A stretch of 64,000 nucleotides of DNA from Arthrobacter pascens. Lineage in GTDB: Bacteria > Actinomycetota > Actinomycetes > Actinomycetales > Micrococcaceae. Shown here piece after piece: positions 63,310 through 64,000 of this stretch. Below the pieces are notes generated by a model that saw only the letters and a program-made list of their open reading frames with translations, was not told the origin of the DNA and did no database searches. Numbering within the stretch: position 1 is the stretch's first letter; each line of letters opens with the position of its first letter. The stretch spans positions 3,658,001 through 3,722,000 of the forward strand of contig NZ_JAUSWY010000001.1 in assembly GCF_030815585.1 (NCBI RefSeq), written 5' to 3'. The translations under genes and the position numbers were made by a program.

Positions 63310-64000
63310 TCAGCCGCAATGTTCTGTGTCAGCCGAGCCAACCGACGCACAGTTCCAAGCCGACTCCCAGGCGTGCCAGTCCGGCCAAGGATCTTCGAGC
63401 GGCAGGGGACAGCCCAAATCGTCCATCCCTGTGGCGGGCACTGGGTCTTCCCTGATCCAGGTGTCCATTGGCCGGTCGTCCATTGGCGCCAGATCCGGCC
63501 AGTCGGGTGGTTCCCAGTCCTGCTCTTCGCTGGCATAGTGACGGCCCCTCGGTGAGGTCCAGCCCGGCGGTTTGTCCGGGGTGGCATCGGTTGGTTTCCA
63601 GCGGGTCGCGTGTTTGAGTCTGTGATGTTTGGGGCAGGGTTGGCCCAGATTGCTGACACCGGTGGTCCCGCCGTCGTTCCAGGCGAGGAGGTGGTCTGCT
63701 TCGTTGTCGAGGGAGTGGTTGTTGCAGCCGGGGAACGGGCATTTCCCGTCCCTGAGCCGCAGCCATTGGCGCATGGCCTTGGGGATGCGGTAGCTGGTCC
63801 GCCCGATTTCCAACGGGGCCCCGTCGCGGGGGTCGGTCAGGACCCGGTGGAACGAATCAGCCCCATCGGCGACGAGGCGGCGGGCCATCGACGCCGGGAT
63901 GGGACCGTGCCCGTCAAGGGTGGCGGGTTCGGTGCCTGCGCCCATGAGCGAGGACATGGGGACGGTGACGAGTACCTGGGCTTTCGGGGACGGAACTCCG
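63310..64000 (-). CDS. DUF222/HNH endonuclease (partial, N-terminus outside window)
   Basis: About 230 C-terminal residues are visible, with the frame open to the window edge (KAQVLVTVP, then PATLDGHGPIPASMARRLVA). The HNH nuclease reads CPFPGCNNHSLDNEADHLLA, with W.DGG and PKHHRLKH, which includes the zinc cysteines and the metal histidines. Many copies of such DUF222-HNH proteins occur in Micrococcales genomes; their role is not established (13E12-repeat family). The stop is at 63310. Confidence 0.9.
   Translation of the reverse strand, partial: GVPSPKAQVLVTVPMSSLMGAGTEPATLDGHGPIPASMARRLVADGADSFHRVLTDPRDGAPLEIGRTSYRIPKAMRQWLRLRDGKCPFPGCNNHSLDNEADHLLAWNDGGTTGVSNLGQPCPKHHRLKHATRWKPTDATPDKPPGWTSPRGRHYASEEQDWEPPDWPDLAPMDDRPMDTWIREDPVPATGMDDLGCPLPLEDPWPDWHAWESAWNCASVGSADTEHCG

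Overview
The window looks like chromosomal DNA of a high-GC actinobacterium of the Micrococcaceae, close to Arthrobacter/Pseudarthrobacter. This is inferred from protein style (bacterial proteasome activator Bpa, DUF222/HNH endonuclease, GTP-dependent PEP carboxykinase, Streptomyces-type NsrR, a c-di-AMP riboswitch in front of a lysozyme-like secreted protein), from frequent GTG starts and from many 4-base ATGA/GTGA gene overlaps. I see no prophage, no insertion sequence and no CRISPR array. Three tRNA genes are present: Ser-TGA, Ser-GCT and Arg-ACG.

Layout. 1-7.3 kb (minus strand): bpa (partial), a frameshifted ybdD-like gene and cstA (peptide/pyruvate uptake), then a PadR - ABC ATPase - FtsX-like permease unit. 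7.4-14.6 kb: quinone oxidoreductase, tRNA-Ser, VOC protein, and a large secreted nuclease/5'-nucleotidase. 14.7-19.9 kb: a tightly overlapping five-gene operon for organosulfur scavenging (binding protein, ATPase, permease, TauD/AtsK-type dioxygenase, flavin monooxygenase). 20.3-24.6 kb: FAD/NAD(P)-binding protein and a divergent prolyl-oligopeptidase-like peptidase. 24.6-30.6 kb: an amino-acid-type ABC transporter with two oxidoreductases, divergent from a LacI regulator; two exact reverse-complement operators lie between them. 30.7-34.6 kb: tRNA-Ser, a 54-base near-perfect palindrome, an MFS exporter and a RecQ helicase with a phosphoribosyltransferase-like tail. 34.7-40.5 kb: phosphomannomutase, nsrR, a 23-base NsrR-type site, hmp and pckG.

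40.7-44.1 kb: tRNA-Arg followed by an epoxide hydrolase, a WYL regulator broken in a CT repeat and a deleted alpha/beta hydrolase, which together look like a decaying accessory block. 44.1-47.6 kb: a perfect 20-base operator followed by an overlapping three-gene unit: an ABC-ATPase-like protein that has lost its catalytic residues, a YhgE/Pip membrane protein and a TetR regulator. 47.6-51.9 kb: membrane protein with a basic tail, EamA exporter, LysR, SixA phosphatase and a winged-helix protein. 52.6-55.9 kb: a two-component system, then a ydaO-type riboswitch and a lysozyme-like secreted protein. 56-59.3 kb: small housekeeping genes (upp, tadA and others). 59.3-63.2 kb: a minus-strand run (MDR dehydrogenase, 6-carboxytetrahydropterin-synthase-like protein, GT4 glycosyltransferase, AlkZ-type protein) with a five-copy 23-base repeat at its head. 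The right edge carries a partial HNH endonuclease.

The strongest candidates for something little described are the catalytically dead ABC-like protein coupled to YhgE/Pip, the glycosyltransferase/pterin-synthase-like/dehydrogenase cluster, and the recurring intergenic stem-loops with the loop GAGCTTGCGA. All calls come from reading the sequence; no database search was made.
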